Origin: Mariaggregatimicrobium sp964498785
Lineage (GTDB): Bacteria; Zhuqueibacterota; Zhuqueibacteria; Thermofontimicrobiales; Thiofontviventaceae
DNA: 15,242 nucleotides
NCBI GenBank assembly: GCA_964498785.1
Contig: CAZCJL010000150.1
Location: 1 to 15,242 of the forward strand
Reading direction: 5' to 3'
The stretch's first letter is position 1. Each line of letters starts with the position of its first letter. A program made the position numbers and the translations under genes. A model generated the notes under the pieces. It saw only the letters and a program-made list of their open reading frames with translations. It had not been told where the DNA came from and did no database searches. Shown here in pieces: positions 14,215-15,242 of the stretch.

Positions 14215-15180
14215 TTAAAACCAGAACGATCTGTAAATGTTAAAACCAATCCGATATTTATTATCCTCAATCTTTAGATTACCACCCGGCACATACTGGT
14301 CTGCTGTTAATCCCATACTATTTGTTACAAATACCTGAAAGATATGTCCGCCGACTTTCGCTTCCAGACCAATTCCCCAGCCATCCGAGTCATGTTGATA
14401 TCCGTCGAGAACAGGAATTATTTCCGCAATAAGTGAATATTGATTAAAAAATGTGTATTTCGTTCCGATACCTAATGCCAGCGTTCCTTCGGCATCATGT
14501 TCAGATGGATTTGTATTCGTTGAAAAAGCCGGCATAAGTAACAGAGAGAAATTATCCGTAAATTGGCGGCTTAAAATCAGTTGGGCATTGAACTTGATGT
14601 TTTCGGAACGGAAGGTATCTTTCCCTTCCTCTTTTTCAGTGATCCAGCCGCCACCAAGAAATAATGCAGCATTCACGGGCGTCCCAAGCTTTCCGCCCTG
14701 GTGCACCATATTCCATTTACCGTAGACTTCCCATTCATGATCAGACGTCTCATGACCAATAGTGACACTTACATTGGGAGTTATTCCGTATCCCAGGCTT
14801 AACAATACATCTGCCGGTCCGTTCAATCCCCAATACACATCATACCCCTCATTAACCTGCCAAAAAAAACGGTGCGAGATGCGAAATAACACGTCATTTT
14901 TACCGATATTTTTTGTTGTGGGCAGGTTTATTAATCGCATGCCCCAGAATGCAGGAGCGTTGAATTGTTTGATTGTTGCAGAACTCTCCCCCGCAGAATA
15001 TCCCGCCTTTTTAATCTCGGTTGATTGCCAGGTTTCAGCTACATTTCCGTGAAGTTTGCCTGGTTGTTGTTGTTTAACGGTATTATTCACAGTTGCATTA
15101 TTACTCTCTGTCTTTGGCACAGATCCAAAACAGATTTCTCCCATCAAAAGACAACATAAAATTTTTAAATTGGTTATCAT
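14215..15180 (-). CDS. Outer-membrane beta-barrel protein, DUF5777-like
   Basis: This is a predicted exported protein of 321 residues. Residues 1-19 form a signal peptide (short basic start, hydrophobic ILCCLLMG, probable cleavage after CFG). A Gln/Asn/Thr-rich stretch follows to about residue 60. From about 75 the sequence alternates hydrophobic and polar residues in many strands, including FWGMRLINLPTTKNIGKND and DVLLSLGYGITPNVSVTIGH. It ends YRIGFNIYRSFWF, the terminal-Phe beta signal for outer-membrane insertion. The pattern resembles DUF5777 barrels, known from FCB-group bacteria; function unknown. The frame opens at a TTG (15201), but ATG 15180 gives the proper signal peptide. Its upstream region is the right terminal repeat. 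Confidence 0.75.
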   Translation of the reverse strand: MITNLKILCCLLMGEICFGSVPKTESNNATVNNTVKQQQPGKLHGNVAETWQSTEIKKAGYSAGESSATIKQFNAPAFWGMRLINLPTTKNIGKNDVLFRISHRFFWQVNEGYDVYWGLNGPADVLLSLGYGITPNVSVTIGHETSDHEWEVYGKWNMVHQGGKLGTPVNAALFLGGGWITEKEEGKDTFRSENIKFNAQLILSRQFTDNFSLLLMPAFSTNTNPSEHDAEGTLALGIGTKYTFFNQYSLIAEIIPVLDGYQHDSDGWGIGLEAKVGGHIFQVFVTNSMGLTADQYVPGGNLKIEDNKYRIGFNIYRSFWF

Positions 15181-15189
15181 GGTTTTCTT

Positions 15190-15242
15190 GTATCTTCTCA
15201 ATATTTTATGGTAGATATGGGCGATTGCCTCTATGTCGTATT
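15190..15242 (-). repeat. Right copy of 53-bp terminal inverted repeat
   Basis: This is the inverted copy of bases 1-53 with one mismatch (at 15230). It ends 10 bases before the ATG of the barrel gene, so here it forms the gene's leader and perhaps its promoter. It contains TAAAAT on the minus strand in the position of a possible -10 box, but no good -35 partner. Confidence 0.9.

Noticed and set aside
1..15242. Composite transposon or integron bounded by the end repeats
   Set aside because: No transposase, integrase or target-site duplication is visible, and the content is housekeeping and redox genes.

Overview
The window carries 17 protein genes, all on the minus strand, at a density and GC content (roughly 40%) typical of a bacterial chromosome. 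I see no rRNA, tRNA, CRISPR array, transposase or phage gene. Most starts have a strong Shine-Dalgarno (SD) sequence such as AAGGAGG. That argues against Bacteroidota, which mostly lack SDs. The gene mix is menaquinone biosynthesis, ferredoxin-dependent 2-oxoacid oxidoreductase, rubrerythrin-like proteins, rubredoxin, and an outer-membrane barrel ending in Phe. It points to an anaerobic or microaerophilic diderm, perhaps Calditrichota, KSB1 or Marinimicrobia-like. That placement is inference; no marker gene proves it.

Layout in transcription order (right to left). The right end holds an outer-membrane beta-barrel protein (14215-15180), a two-CBS-domain protein (13699-14139) and a 53-residue rubredoxin (13428-13589). 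A terminator-like hairpin follows, and then korA (fused gamma-alpha) and korB (11579-13327, 10708-11571), a 2-oxoacid:ferredoxin oxidoreductase. Next is a thiol-peroxidase operon: bcp/PrxQ, a glutaredoxin-like protein and a ferredoxin-thioredoxin-reductase catalytic subunit (9461-10562). After it comes an operon of a GlcD-like FAD oxidase, a VOC protein and aconitase acnA (4564-9277). The left third has three rubrerythrin-like ferritin-fold paralogs (2689-4457), then a UbiA/MenA-type prenyltransferase, a MenG/UbiE methyltransferase and a cytochrome-b5-like/DUF2231 membrane protein (143-2687). This run ends at a clear bidirectional terminator (84-118).

How the genes may fit together: Kor makes low-potential reduced ferredoxin. 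Ferredoxin can feed the FTR-like protein, which could reduce the glutaredoxin and then the peroxiredoxin. Rubredoxin and the ferritin-like proteins form the usual non-haem peroxide and oxygen defence of anaerobes. UbiA and MenG finish a (mena)quinone, and the b5/DUF2231 protein may act in the same membrane pool. AcnA and Kor are both TCA-type enzymes, but direction cannot be read from this window.

Most notable points: a 53-base inverted repeat (one mismatch) forming the exact two ends of the window; a menG whose best start is ATT behind a perfect SD; a hairpin wedged just ahead of korA; an imperfect CACAGAG palindromic element between two ferritin-like genes; and close linkage of di-iron ferritin-fold genes with quinone genes. 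No gene-free stretch exceeds 300 bases. The longest (3692-3932) holds the palindromic element.
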